Source: Oceanobacillus indicireducens (GTDB taxonomy: Bacteria; Bacillota; Bacilli; Bacillales; Amphibacillaceae). From it: a stretch of DNA of 35,047 nucleotides. This document shows positions 1 to 7,236 of the stretch, piece after piece (the first letter of the stretch is position 1; each line of letters begins with the position of its first letter). The position numbers and the translations under genes were made by a program. The notes below the pieces were generated by a model that made no database searches, had not been told where the DNA came from, and saw nothing but the letters and a program-made list of their open reading frames with translations. The DNA lies in assembly GCF_014647195.1 (NCBI RefSeq), contig NZ_BMOS01000029.1, positions 7,201 through 42,247 of the forward strand, in the 5' to 3' direction.

Positions 1-42
1 TATATCTAATAAAGAGTGATCTAAATTGGGCTTTTCTTGGGA

Positions 43-163
43 GCAGTCCAGACACCTCGAGACTCCTGCAGGAGGATAGGCATAGGTGAGACCCCCCGCA
101 GTACGCAAAGCGTACGAGGAGGCTCACCAGCCGCCTGCGGAATGCGAGAGGTGTCTGGACTGC
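43..163. repeat. Large palindromic intergenic repeat (Bacillaceae-type)
   Basis: Perfect 16-base inverted arms lie at 43-58 (GCAGTCCAGACACCTC) and 148-163. Between them are nested shorter inverted repeats: CTCCTGCAGGAG near 62-73, GGTGAG against CTCACC, and TACGC-AAA-GCGTA near the centre. The whole can fold as a branched, cloverleaf-like structure. The core resembles an abundant Bacillaceae intergenic repeat known from memory (GGTGAGACCCC...GAGGAGGCTCACC). No protein is supported here; the open frame across it is incidental. Its role is unknown; mobile repeat, structured RNA and bidirectional terminator are all possible. Confidence 0.7.
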
Positions 164-330
164 GGACCTCCAGAAGTAAGTTGCAAACACTTACGCTGTA
201 TGAAAGTATTCCGCAGTTTCACTTGATTTTAAAGTTATCCAGCTGTTTAGGTTGCGAAAATGGAGTGGGGATTATAATAATATATTTAGTAGAATAAATC
301 TGCTATGATGAAGGGAAGGAAGGTGAATCC

Positions 331-1884
331 ATGTCTTTAAATGAGCAATATCTTTTATATACCTTTGCAAATGATCTTGTGAAAAATCATAGATTTAACT
401 TATTATATTTAAATGAGAAGACAAATGAAGTCTGGTTAGAGAAAAATGAAAACCGTACTTCAATCGTTGTGCGCCTCATACATAAAGGATTTGATTGGAA
501 AAACCATTTAAAACAGGATATCTCATTTTTATTTCAACGGGTTCGAAACGTAAAACAATTATTAGGCAAGAATATAGAGGTATATAACCTTTATTTTACA
601 AAGCATCAGCCTGTAGATACATGGGAAATACTGAAACAGCCATTGACCGCTGAAGGAAAACCGAAAGTAAGCATGAGAGTTTATTATTTGGATCAAGAAG
701 AATATGTTCACGAAGCGGAACGGTTTGAACAAGATTTGCTGCCACACCAACCTATTTCCTATAACCTTGAATTACCAGATGAGAGAAAAGAAGAAGTTGT
801 GGAAGAAACTAAATATGACTTTGTATCTTCATTAAAGAATAAACGGAAAGAAGTCGAAAATATTTTTAGCTTCGGAAGACCACTCTTTTCTTATGCATTT
901 ATCATTATTAATTTGCTTTGCTTTTTTTATATTGAATGGAAAGGGGATAGCACTTCGATTGAAACGCTTATCGAATTCGGTGCAAAGTATAATCCTGCGA
1001 TGATAATCGATGGGGAGTGGTGGCGTTTGTTTAGCTCCATGTTTATCCACATTGGATTTATTCATCTCGCCTTAAACATGCTCGCCGTCTACTATTTAGG
1101 TACTGCAATTGAGAAAATCTTTGGAAGCAGCCGTTTTGTTCTCATTTATTTTATAGCCGGTTTAGGTGGTTCAATCGCGAGTTTCGCCTTTACGACAAGC
1201 GTTAGTGCCGGCGCTTCGGGGGCGATATTTGGTTTGTTCGGTGCGTTTCTTTATTTTGGTATTATACATAAACGATTATTCTTCCAAACAATTGGGTCAA
1301 GCATACTGCTTGTATTAGCTATAAATTTAGTGATTGGTTTATCCATTGATGAAATCGACATGGCGGCTCATGTTGGTGGACTAATCGCCGGATTCCTTGC
1401 TGCAGCAATTGTTGGCATGCCTAAGAATAAGCGGCCATTATTCCAAATCGGTACTGCAATCATTACCGCTGGTTTACTGTTTGGGGTTACATATTATGGC
1501 GTCCATGCAAATGAAAATAGCCAATCATTTCAATTATTACAGATCCAAGAGCATTTAGCTGATCATGATTATGAAAAGGTTGTTAATGTAGCAACGGACG
1601 CATTAGAGTTAAATGGGGATATGGAAAGCGCCCTTTTATTCCAACGCTCCTACGCTTACATCAAGCTTGGACGGTATGAAGAAGCATTGATTGATTTAGA
1701 AGAGAGTGTCACCTATGATAATCCTTTGCCAGAAGCATATCACAACTTGGCGATTTTATATGATCTCGAGGGAGATACTGAAAAATCTAAAGAAGCAATC
1801 GAACGAGCTTACCAAATGGACCCAACCAATGAAGATGTCATCGATCTATATGAAGAAATAATCGGAAACTCACCGACAAAGTAA
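331..1884 (+). CDS. gluP: Rhomboid family intramembrane serine protease GluP (YqgP) with TPR tail
   Basis: Membrane-embedded serine protease that cleaves substrates inside the bilayer. In B. subtilis, YqgP works with FtsH in membrane protein quality control, including turnover of the magnesium transporter MgtE. The 517 residues fit the family (B. subtilis about 507). Residues 1-180 form a soluble domain and about 183-395 a multi-helix rhomboid core. The catalytic pair is Ser296 in GASGAIFG and His347 in AAHVGG. Helix-initiating motifs (EWWRLFSSMFIH, HLALNM) are present. Residues 400-510 carry TPR-like repeats (YEKVVNVATDALELN, YEEALIDLEES, DTEKSKEAIERAYQMDP). The ATG follows GGAAGGTGA. It begins the conserved gluP-yqgQ-glcK block. 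Confidence 0.95.
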   Translation: MSLNEQYLLYTFANDLVKNHRFNLLYLNEKTNEVWLEKNENRTSIVVRLIHKGFDWKNHLKQDISFLFQRVRNVKQLLGKNIEVYNLYFTKHQPVDTWEILKQPLTAEGKPKVSMRVYYLDQEEYVHEAERFEQDLLPHQPISYNLELPDERKEEVVEETKYDFVSSLKNKRKEVENIFSFGRPLFSYAFIIINLLCFFYIEWKGDSTSIETLIEFGAKYNPAMIIDGEWWRLFSSMFIHIGFIHLALNMLAVYYLGTAIEKIFGSSRFVLIYFIAGLGGSIASFAFTTSVSAGASGAIFGLFGAFLYFGIIHKRLFFQTIGSSILLVLAINLVIGLSIDEIDMAAHVGGLIAGFLAAAIVGMPKNKRPLFQIGTAIITAGLLFGVTYYGVHANENSQSFQLLQIQEHLADHDYEKVVNVATDALELNGDMESALLFQRSYAYIKLGRYEEALIDLEESVTYDNPLPEAYHNLAILYDLEGDTEKSKEAIERAYQMDPTNEDVIDLYEEIIGNSPTK

Positions 1885-1961
1885 CGACTAGGTCCGATCT
1901 AAGGCGATAAATTTATTTGGTTGTCTCATCATGTTATATTGCTTTAGTAAGGAAGTAACTC

Positions 1962-2072
1962 ATTTTTTCTCGGAACAGCCTCGTATTACCGAATGCCCCT
2001 GTGGGAAGAGAGGCTCATCAGCTGCCCACAATAAGTGCAGGTGTAAGGGGGCTGGTGAGCCGAGTAAAAAAG
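1962..2072. repeat. Degenerate palindromic intergenic repeat
   Basis: Intergenic stretch after gluP with an imperfect inverted repeat. The outer arms are TTTTTTCTCGG and CCGAGTAAAAAA; the inner arms are GGCTCATCAGCTGCCC and GGGGGCTGGTGAGCC. The GAGGCTCA...GGTGAGCC core resembles the element at 43-163, so it may be a worn copy of that family. The rest of 1885-2236 holds a terminator and a promoter but no further gene. Confidence 0.45.
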
Positions 2073-2136
2073 ATTAATATTTTAACCTCTCGTAACAATA
2101 ACATTAAACTACATCTCCCAGCCTATTTTCTTTTTT

Positions 2137-2170
2137 GGCAGTAAGACCCATTCTTACTGCCTTGTTTTCT
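2137..2170 (+). terminator. Rho-independent terminator upstream of yqgQ
   Basis: A perfect 10-bp stem, GGCAGTAAGA/TCTTACTGCC with loop CCCAT, is followed by TTGTTTTCT. It lies about 250 bases after gluP and just before the yqgQ promoter, so gluP is probably transcribed separately from yqgQ-glcK. A T-rich tract on its left side could let it also work on the other strand. Confidence 0.75.
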
Positions 2171-2208
2171 AATAAAACTTCGCTATAATTTTCTTTACAT
2201 TGATTCCT

Positions 2209-2218
2209 TTGGTATAAT
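2209..2218 (+). promoter_or_regulatory. Extended -10 promoter for yqgQ-glcK
   Basis: TTGGTATAAT contains a TGn extension directly before a perfect TATAAT at 2213-2218, 19 bases before the yqgQ start codon. No good -35 box is found at 17 bases, which is common for extended -10 promoters. Confidence 0.5.
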
Positions 2219-2236
2219 AGAGAGTGGTGAAATTTA

Positions 2237-2455
2237 TTGAACTCTGTATATGACGTCCGAATGCTTTTAAAGCGATTCGGCACATTCGTTTATTCACGAG
2301 ATCGTATCGGCGATCTTATATTAATGGAAAGTGAACTTGAAGAACTTTATAAATTGGGTTTTATTTCACAACAACTATACATTAGTGGGAAACTTGTTCT
2401 ACAAAAAGAAAGAAATGCATTAGAAGAGGCAGAAAGAGGGCAAAGTCATGAATAA
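2237..2455 (+). CDS. yqgQ: YqgQ family small protein
   Basis: A 72-residue protein of the YqgQ family (DUF910), a small helical protein found just upstream of glucokinase in Bacillaceae. It has no established biochemical role. The family-like elements YDVRMLLKRFG and LMESELEELYKLG are visible. It starts with TTG behind a GTGGTGAA site and overlaps the start of glcK by 8 bases, so the two are co-transcribed and probably translationally coupled. Confidence 0.85.
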   Translation: MNSVYDVRMLLKRFGTFVYSRDRIGDLILMESELEELYKLGFISQQLYISGKLVLQKERNALEEAERGQSHE

Positions 2456-3419
2456 ATATATGATTGGCATTGATATCGGCGGCACTTCCATTAAGTTTGG
2501 CTTATTCACGGCTGAAGGGGAACTCCTGCACAAGTGGAATATCCCAACAAGAACTGAAGACAATGGTTTTTTCATATTGCCGGATACCTGGGCATCTATA
2601 AAAGAAATTCTAGAAAAGAAGGATATAACAACGGATGAGATTCTCGGTATCGGAGCAGGAATTCCAGGCTTTATCAGTAGTGAAGAAGGTATTGTCCACT
2701 ATGGAACGAATATAGGATGGAGAAATAAGCAGTTCACGAAAGAACTGAGTGATTTATCCGGCTTACCTGTATTTATCGAAAATGATGCAAACATGGCTGT
2801 GTTAGGTGAAAATTGGCAAGGTGCAGGGAATGAAGGAAAGCATGTTATTGCCGTTACGCTCGGAACTGGAGTTGGCGGTGGCATCATAGCTAACGGTTCA
2901 ATCCTAAATGGAATAAGTGGCATGGCCGGAGAACTTGGACATATATTAATTGAAGAGAACGGAGCACCTTGCAATTGCGGAAAGAGTGGTTGTTTAGAAA
3001 CAATCGCTTCAGCTACCGGCATAGTAAGGCTCGCAAAGGATTTAAGCATAAAACAGCCGGAATCAGAACTTGCTAAAATGTATAATGAAAAAAAGGATCT
3101 TACAGCAAAAGATGTTTTTCAATTGGCTGAGAAAGCCGATAAAGCTGCAATGGAAATAGTCAGTACGGTTGCAGCAACATTAGGGCGAACATTTGCGGAT
3201 TTAGGTGTCATACTGAATCCGGAGAAAATCTTGATTGGTGGTGGGGTCTCTCAAGCTGGGGAACCATTTATCAATCAAATTCGTGATCATTTTGAAGCCT
3301 ATGCTTTACCACGGGTAAAAGCTAACTGTGAAATCAAGCAAGCTGTACTTGGCAATGATGCGGGTATCATCGGAGCAGCTTTCTGTGTTAAGCAGAATGT
3401 GGAAAAAAGTTTACTCTAG
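2448..3419 (+). CDS. glcK: ROK family glucokinase
   Basis: ATP-dependent glucokinase that phosphorylates intracellular glucose to glucose-6-phosphate, serving glucose freed from disaccharides. At 323 residues it matches B. subtilis GlcK. The N-terminal phosphate-binding motif DIGGTSIKFGLF is at residues 9-20. The ENDANMA segment supplies the catalytic Asp, and LGTGVGGGII is the second phosphate loop. The ROK zinc motif is CNCGKSGCLE, with the preceding GH (GELGHILIEE) as further ligand. IGGGVSQAG closes the sugar kinase fold. The ATG follows AGAGGG and lies inside the yqgQ 3' end. Confidence 0.95.
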   Translation: MNKYMIGIDIGGTSIKFGLFTAEGELLHKWNIPTRTEDNGFFILPDTWASIKEILEKKDITTDEILGIGAGIPGFISSEEGIVHYGTNIGWRNKQFTKELSDLSGLPVFIENDANMAVLGENWQGAGNEGKHVIAVTLGTGVGGGIIANGSILNGISGMAGELGHILIEENGAPCNCGKSGCLETIASATGIVRLAKDLSIKQPESELAKMYNEKKDLTAKDVFQLAEKADKAAMEIVSTVAATLGRTFADLGVILNPEKILIGGGVSQAGEPFINQIRDHFEAYALPRVKANCEIKQAVLGNDAGIIGAAFCVKQNVEKSLL

Positions 3420-3482
3420 ATTTTTTTCTGCTTATCTAGTAAAATAAGATGTCAGAAAAACTATGAAGCAAATGTAAAAAAA

Positions 3483-3509
3483 TGAAACCTTTATTAGTTG
3501 GTTTACGTC
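3483..3509 (+). promoter_or_regulatory. ECF sigma factor promoter (sigma-M/X/W type) for the LTA synthase gene
   Basis: TGAAAC at 3483-3488 and CGTC at 3506-3509 are separated by 17 bases. This matches the Bacillus cell-envelope-stress ECF promoter pattern (TGAAAC, 16-17 bases, CGTC). It lies about 100 bases before the LTA synthase start. A sigma-M promoter drives the stress LTA synthase ltaSA in B. subtilis, so the logic fits, but which ECF factor reads it cannot be told. Confidence 0.7.
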
Positions 3510-3610
3510 TAATAGTATAAGTGGGTTGTAAAAAACAGTTTACAAATTGCTCAAAGAGGGAATAGTGGAGTTTAACGCGTCTGTTCTCTTTATATTTGGG
3601 AGGATTTAGA

Positions 3611-5539
3611 ATGAGGAAAAAACAAGCAAGAATACCGTTATATATTATTGCGTCCTTGCTATTCGGTCTTAAAACATATATTGTTTACCGTTTTATGTTT
3701 AATATTGAACTAGATAATAGAATGCAAGAGCTCATCTTATTTATTAATCCGTTTGTCTCGGCATTTCTAATTTTTGCAGTGTCCGTTTGGTTTAACAAAC
3801 CATCAAGACAAATGAAATACTTGCGTTATACAGCATTTATTTTCAGCTTTATCGTATTTGCTAACTTAGTATTCTATCGTCAATTTACGGACTTTATTAC
3901 ACTTCCGCAATTATTTATGGGAAGCAACATGACGGATTTGGGTTCAAGTATTCTTACGTTGATTAAACCATATGACATTCTGTTATTTACAGATGCCGCA
4001 ATTATTTGGTATTTGAGTAAAAAGAAAGAATCAACTTTATCTGTTCAGTATTTGAAGCGAGGAAAAGCTTTTGCGCTTTCCATGTCTCTATTGTTGCTTG
4101 CGGGTAACTTTTTCTTAGCTGAAATGGAAAGACCGCAATTATTTACCCGTGCATTTGACAGGGAGTATTTAGTGAAGAATATCGGATTATTTAATTACCA
4201 TGTCTATGACCTTGTTATACATTCGAAAACAGAGTCGCAACGTGTGTTCGCAGATGGAAATGAAATCCCGGAAATTAAAGATTATATTGAAGAAAATGTA
4301 AAAGTGACCGAGAAATCGGATATGTTCGGGGTTGCTGAAGGTAAAAATGTTATATTCATCAATGCGGAATCGGTCCAAGGCTTTGTTGTAGGAAAAGAAG
4401 TGAATGGGCAAGAAATTACACCATTCCTCAATAAGCTTGTTGAAGATGAGGATACGTATTACTTCGATAACTTCTTTGAACAAACGGGTCAAGGGAAGAC
4501 ATCGGATTCAGAATTCCTAGTTGAAAATTCATTATATCCACTTTCAAGAGGGGCTGTATTTTTCACTCATGGAGGTAATGAATACCATGCTCTACCTGAA
4601 ATACTGAAGGAAGAGGATTACTTTTCAGCAGTGCTTCATGCGAATAATAAGAGTTTCTGGAACCGTGATGGGATGTACAGAAGCTTGAACCTTGATCATT
4701 TTTATAGTGATGAAGCTTATGAAATAACCGATGAAAATTCAGTTGGCTGGGGACTCAAGGATAAACCGTACTTTGAACAATCAATTAAGTATTTACAAGC
4801 AATGGAACAACCATTCTATACGAAATTCATTACACTGACTAACCACTTCCCATTTGAATTGGATGAAGAAGACAAATCAATCGAACCATATGATTCCAAT
4901 TCGAATACGTTAAATAATTACTTCCCGACCGTACGTTATGCGGATGAAGCGATGGAAGAATTCTTCGATCACCTAAAACAGGCAGGTCTTTATGAAGATT
5001 CTATCATCATTATTATGGGAGACCATATTGGAATCAGTGCTAACCATAATCGTGCTATGAGCATGTTCTTGGATAAGGAAGAAATTACACCATATGACCA
5101 GGTCCAGTTACTAAAAGTACCATTATTCATTCACATACCAGGTCATGGCAAAGGGGAAACAATCTCTACAGTTTCCGGTCAAATTGACTTAAAGCCGACA
5201 ATTCTAAGCCTTCTTGGGATTGAACATAAAAACGATATTTACTTCGGTAATGATTTATTTGCAAAGAACCGAAAAGGCTATATCGCTTTGAGAAACGGTG
5301 ATTTTGTGAGTGATGATTATCTTTCAACGGCAGGTATGTGCTATGATGTTCATACTGGTGAACTAGCTGATGTGGAGGAAGAAGCTACATCAGAGGAAGA
5401 AGCTACTACAGGAACGAGCAGTCCTTGTGATGAAATTGCTGAAAAAGTAGAATTGGAATTAAGCTATTCCGATAACATTATATATGGAGATCTATTCCGT
5501 TTTGTAGATTTCGCAGAAGAAAAACAGGTAGAGAAGTAA
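3611..5539 (+). CDS. yqgS: LTA synthase family protein (YqgS-like)
   Basis: Polyglycerolphosphate lipoteichoic acid synthase family, which moves glycerol phosphate from phosphatidylglycerol onto a growing chain outside the membrane. About five N-terminal membrane helices (residues 8-175) precede an extracellular sulfatase-fold domain. Active-site features are Glu253 (NAESVQGF), the nucleophile Thr297 (GQGKTSDSEF), and Asp471/His472 (MGDHIG). The name follows synteny with B. subtilis yqgS, between glcK and yqgX. ATG 3611 is chosen because GGGAGG lies 7 bases upstream; a TTG 15 bases earlier overlaps that site. The acidic tail contains a tandem EEEAT duplication. The message ends in a strong terminator overlapping the stop codon. 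Confidence 0.93.
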   Translation: MRKKQARIPLYIIASLLFGLKTYIVYRFMFNIELDNRMQELILFINPFVSAFLIFAVSVWFNKPSRQMKYLRYTAFIFSFIVFANLVFYRQFTDFITLPQLFMGSNMTDLGSSILTLIKPYDILLFTDAAIIWYLSKKKESTLSVQYLKRGKAFALSMSLLLLAGNFFLAEMERPQLFTRAFDREYLVKNIGLFNYHVYDLVIHSKTESQRVFADGNEIPEIKDYIEENVKVTEKSDMFGVAEGKNVIFINAESVQGFVVGKEVNGQEITPFLNKLVEDEDTYYFDNFFEQTGQGKTSDSEFLVENSLYPLSRGAVFFTHGGNEYHALPEILKEEDYFSAVLHANNKSFWNRDGMYRSLNLDHFYSDEAYEITDENSVGWGLKDKPYFEQSIKYLQAMEQPFYTKFITLTNHFPFELDEEDKSIEPYDSNSNTLNNYFPTVRYADEAMEEFFDHLKQAGLYEDSIIIIMGDHIGISANHNRAMSMFLDKEEITPYDQVQLLKVPLFIHIPGHGKGETISTVSGQIDLKPTILSLLGIEHKNDIYFGNDLFAKNRKGYIALRNGDFVSDDYLSTAGMCYDVHTGELADVEEEATSEEEATTGTSSPCDEIAEKVELELSYSDNIIYGDLFRFVDFAEEKQVEK

Positions 5540-5558
5540 TATTCTCTACCTGTTTTTT
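5521..5558 (+). terminator. Terminator of the LTA synthase gene
   Basis: AAAACAGGTAGAGAA (5521-5535) pairs with TTCTCTACCTGTTTT, which runs into TTTTTT. The stop codon TAA sits in the loop. It doubles as the apparent insertion site of the group II intron relic that starts two bases later. Confidence 0.9.
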
Positions 5559-5559
5559 C

Positions 5560-5883
5560 GTATGTGCCGGGCAGGGGATATAACTTGGCGGGGAACGTCC
5601 ACTACAGGCTTGGCAGCAGGAATTGCTAGCGGAAGGAAAGGGCGTCCGAAGTGATAATGACAGAATGTTGCTAGCTAATACTCGCAAAGGATATTGGCGA
5701 GCTTTAATGAAGATACTATCCATCATGCCATACTAAATGAAAAGCTCATAAAATGGGGACTTAAAGATTTGTCCACACTCTATGAGCCTCGATATTTAAA
5801 AGGTTGAACCCGCCGTATACGGAACCGTACGGACGGCGTGTAAGAGATTGACTAACCGACTAATGGTTAGTCACCTACTCGAT
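5560..5883 (+). mobile_element. Internally deleted group II intron (class C type) relic
   Basis: Directly after the terminator, the 5' part (GTATGTGCCGGGCAGGGG, then AAGGGCGTCCGAAGTGATAA) resembles domain I of group IIC introns such as the Oceanobacillus iheyensis intron. It then jumps to a reverse-transcriptase C-terminus: LANTRKGYWRA near 5668-5703, then in another frame the 28 residues 5721-5804 (with LIKWGLKDLSTLYEP) and a stop. The 3' part has a domain-V-like hairpin at about 5806-5841 (GAACCcGCCGTATACGG...CGGCG, with a CGC-type triad) and a domain-VI-like hairpin GACTAACC/GGTTAGTC. It ends in CCTACTCGAT, as class C introns do. Most of the maturase is deleted, so it should be inactive. 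Class C introns insert behind terminators, as seen here. Confidence 0.72.
5721..5807 (+). pseudogene. C-terminal fragment of group II intron reverse transcriptase/maturase
   Basis: Twenty-eight open codons (HHAILNEKLIKWGLKDLS...) plus a stop match the usual C-terminus of intron-encoded reverse transcriptases. The upstream piece LANTRKGYWRA (5668-5703) is in a different frame, so there is at least one frameshift besides the large deletion. The domain V hairpin begins at the stop codon, as in intact class C introns. No function is expected. Confidence 0.6.
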
Positions 5884-5902
5884 TATATTAGATTATAGTT
5901 AC

Positions 5903-6079
5903 TTAGAGGTTAGCTAGCTCTGAAATGATCGTAGCAATAGAAAAGAATCCAAAAGTTGCTGCTGTTAATACAGAAAAAATCAATGCAAAATAGTTTTTAA
6001 TTTTTAATTGACGAATTACTGAAACAACGGCAAGTAAAGCAACTAACAAAAATAAGATACCTAATATAATGTGACTCAT
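5903..6079 (-). CDS. yqgW: Small membrane protein YqgW (DUF2759 family)
   Basis: A 58-residue protein read on the minus strand: MSHIILGILFLLVALLAVVS at the start and SIATIISELANL at the end. It has two predicted membrane helices, about residues 4-22 and 31-54, with the basic loop RQLKIKNY between them. A strong ribosome site (TAAGGAGGGTGA) precedes the ATG. Size, topology and position next to yqgX fit the DUF2759/YqgW family, whose function is unknown. B. subtilis has yqgT, yqgU and yqgV between yqgS and yqgW; here that space holds the intron relic. Confidence 0.8.
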   Translation of the reverse strand: MSHIILGILFLLVALLAVVSVIRQLKIKNYFALIFSVLTAATFGFFSIATIISELANL

Positions 6080-6141
6080 GAAAAATTCACCCTCCTTATG
6101 TCTATTCTCCCTTAGAATAAAATACTAGCACTAAGGATCCC

Positions 6142-6170
6142 TTTATATTATTATGTAGATACTCTATAAT
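6142..6170 (+). promoter_or_regulatory. Possible sigma-A promoter for yqgX
   Basis: A perfect TATAAT lies at 6165-6170, with TTTATA 17 bases upstream at 6142-6147. The -35 box is weak. It is about 76 bases before the yqgX start codon. Confidence 0.4.
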
Positions 6171-6246
6171 CATTCTAATGCATATTAATATTTTTGTCGA
6201 GGCATAACCTAAAGGAATGCATCGGTAACTAAAGGGGACGAGAACA

Positions 6247-6870
6247 ATGGAAATAAAAACGATGCCGGTCGGTATGATTGGAACTAACTGTTACATCTTA
6301 TCTAAGGATCAACATGCGCTTATCGTGGATCCAGGTGGTGATGCGGAGAAAATCATTCAATATATAGAGGGAAATGGACTGACACCCTTAGGAATCTTAT
6401 TAACACATGCTCACTTTGACCACATTGGTGGCTTGGAAGCAGTGAGAAATAAGTTTCAGGTGAATGTGTATATTCATCAGGCGGAACAGAGTTGGTTAAC
6501 AGATCCGATGCTTAATGGGTCCCATAAGCTAATGGGCGGGGAAATCACTGCAACAGAGGCTGAAATAACGCTGGAAGAAGGTGAACTTACGATCGGGGAG
6601 TTTCACTTTACAGTTGCCCATACACCGGGGCATTCGCCAGGAAGTATGAGTTTTATCTTTACAGACTCGAAGCAAGTATTCAGTGGAGATGCCCTTTTCA
6701 ATCAAGGGATAGGTAGAACGGATTTACCCGGAGGAGACTTGCCGACACTTGAACACTCTATCACAAGGAAACTATATCAATTAGATGATGAGTATAGGGT
6801 ATATCCTGGACATGGCCCGAGTACAACCATTGGTTTCGAAAAAGTAAACAATCCGTTTTTCCGTGGATGA
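6247..6870 (+). CDS. yqgX: MBL-fold metallo-hydrolase YqgX
   Basis: A 207-residue metallo-beta-lactamase-fold hydrolase of the glyoxalase-II-like YqgX/YcbL group. Members bind two metal ions and hydrolyse thioesters or similar substrates; the substrate here is not known. Metal ligands are visible in order: THAHFDHIGG (HxHxDH), HTPGHSPGS, SGDALF and YPGHGPST. The N-terminus (MPVGMIGTNCYIL, then IVDPGGD) is typical. The ATG follows AGGGGACGAGAAC. It stands alone between yqgW and yqgY, both on the other strand, and ends in a bidirectional terminator. Confidence 0.92.
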   Translation: MEIKTMPVGMIGTNCYILSKDQHALIVDPGGDAEKIIQYIEGNGLTPLGILLTHAHFDHIGGLEAVRNKFQVNVYIHQAEQSWLTDPMLNGSHKLMGGEITATEAEITLEEGELTIGEFHFTVAHTPGHSPGSMSFIFTDSKQVFSGDALFNQGIGRTDLPGGDLPTLEHSITRKLYQLDDEYRVYPGHGPSTTIGFEKVNNPFFRG

Positions 6871-6878
6871 TGCAATAG

Positions 6879-6913
6879 AAAAAACCATGCAAATACCCCT
6901 TGCATGGTTTTTT
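6879..6913. terminator. Bidirectional terminator between yqgX and yqgY
   Basis: AAAAAACCATGCA and TGCATGGTTTTTT form a perfect 13-bp stem around AATACCCCT. The T-run on either strand lets it serve the convergent yqgX and yqgY. Confidence 0.9.
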
Positions 6914-6917
6914 CGCG

Positions 6918-7160
6918 TTAACCGCCGAACCCCGGTACAAGTATAAATTCAGAATACCATGTATAACCTACCATGAATACTGTTAAATAAGCTCCGAATA
7001 AATACATATACATCCGTTCTGATAATTTTAAGTAGCCTAATGTAAGGAAAAATACTGTTTGAATCAAGGATAGTACGGATGGAACCATCATGTCCCCAAC
7101 GTAGAACATAACGGTAAAGATCCCTGTCCAAAAGCCCAGCATACGAAACACACGATCCAT
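6918..7160 (-). CDS. yqgY: DUF2626 family membrane protein YqgY
   Basis: An 80-residue, mostly hydrophobic protein of the DUF2626 family, with about three membrane segments: LGFWTGIFTVMFYVG, VLSLIQTVFFLTLGYL and YMYLFGAYLTVFMVGY. It ends in the glycine-rich LVPGFGG. Function is unknown in all members. The start has a GGAGGGGGAAAGAG ribosome site. It lies between yqgX (convergent) and the SufR-like regulator gene in the usual Bacillaceae order. Confidence 0.85.
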   Translation of the reverse strand: MDRVFRMLGFWTGIFTVMFYVGDMMVPSVLSLIQTVFFLTLGYLKLSERMYMYLFGAYLTVFMVGYTWYSEFILVPGFGG

Positions 7161-7236
7161 GTCTCTTTCCCCCTCCTTCTAGTTAACCTATCATAATTAT
7201 TATAAACGAGGAAGCAAATATTGTAAACGATTGACA

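Noticed and set aside
37-297. 86-codon open frame across the palindrome at the window start
   Set aside because: It runs through a structured repeat, has no ribosome site, and its composition follows the palindrome arms.
2699-3049. 116-codon frame on the minus strand inside glcK
   Set aside because: Shadow of a clearly identified glucokinase gene; proline- and serine-rich composition is typical of an antisense frame.
5605-5655. Serine-recombinase-like peptide TGLAAGIASGRKGRPK
   Set aside because: It resembles a resolvase C-terminus, but no frame continues on either side. The DNA matches group II intron domain I better, in line with the domain V and maturase pieces downstream.
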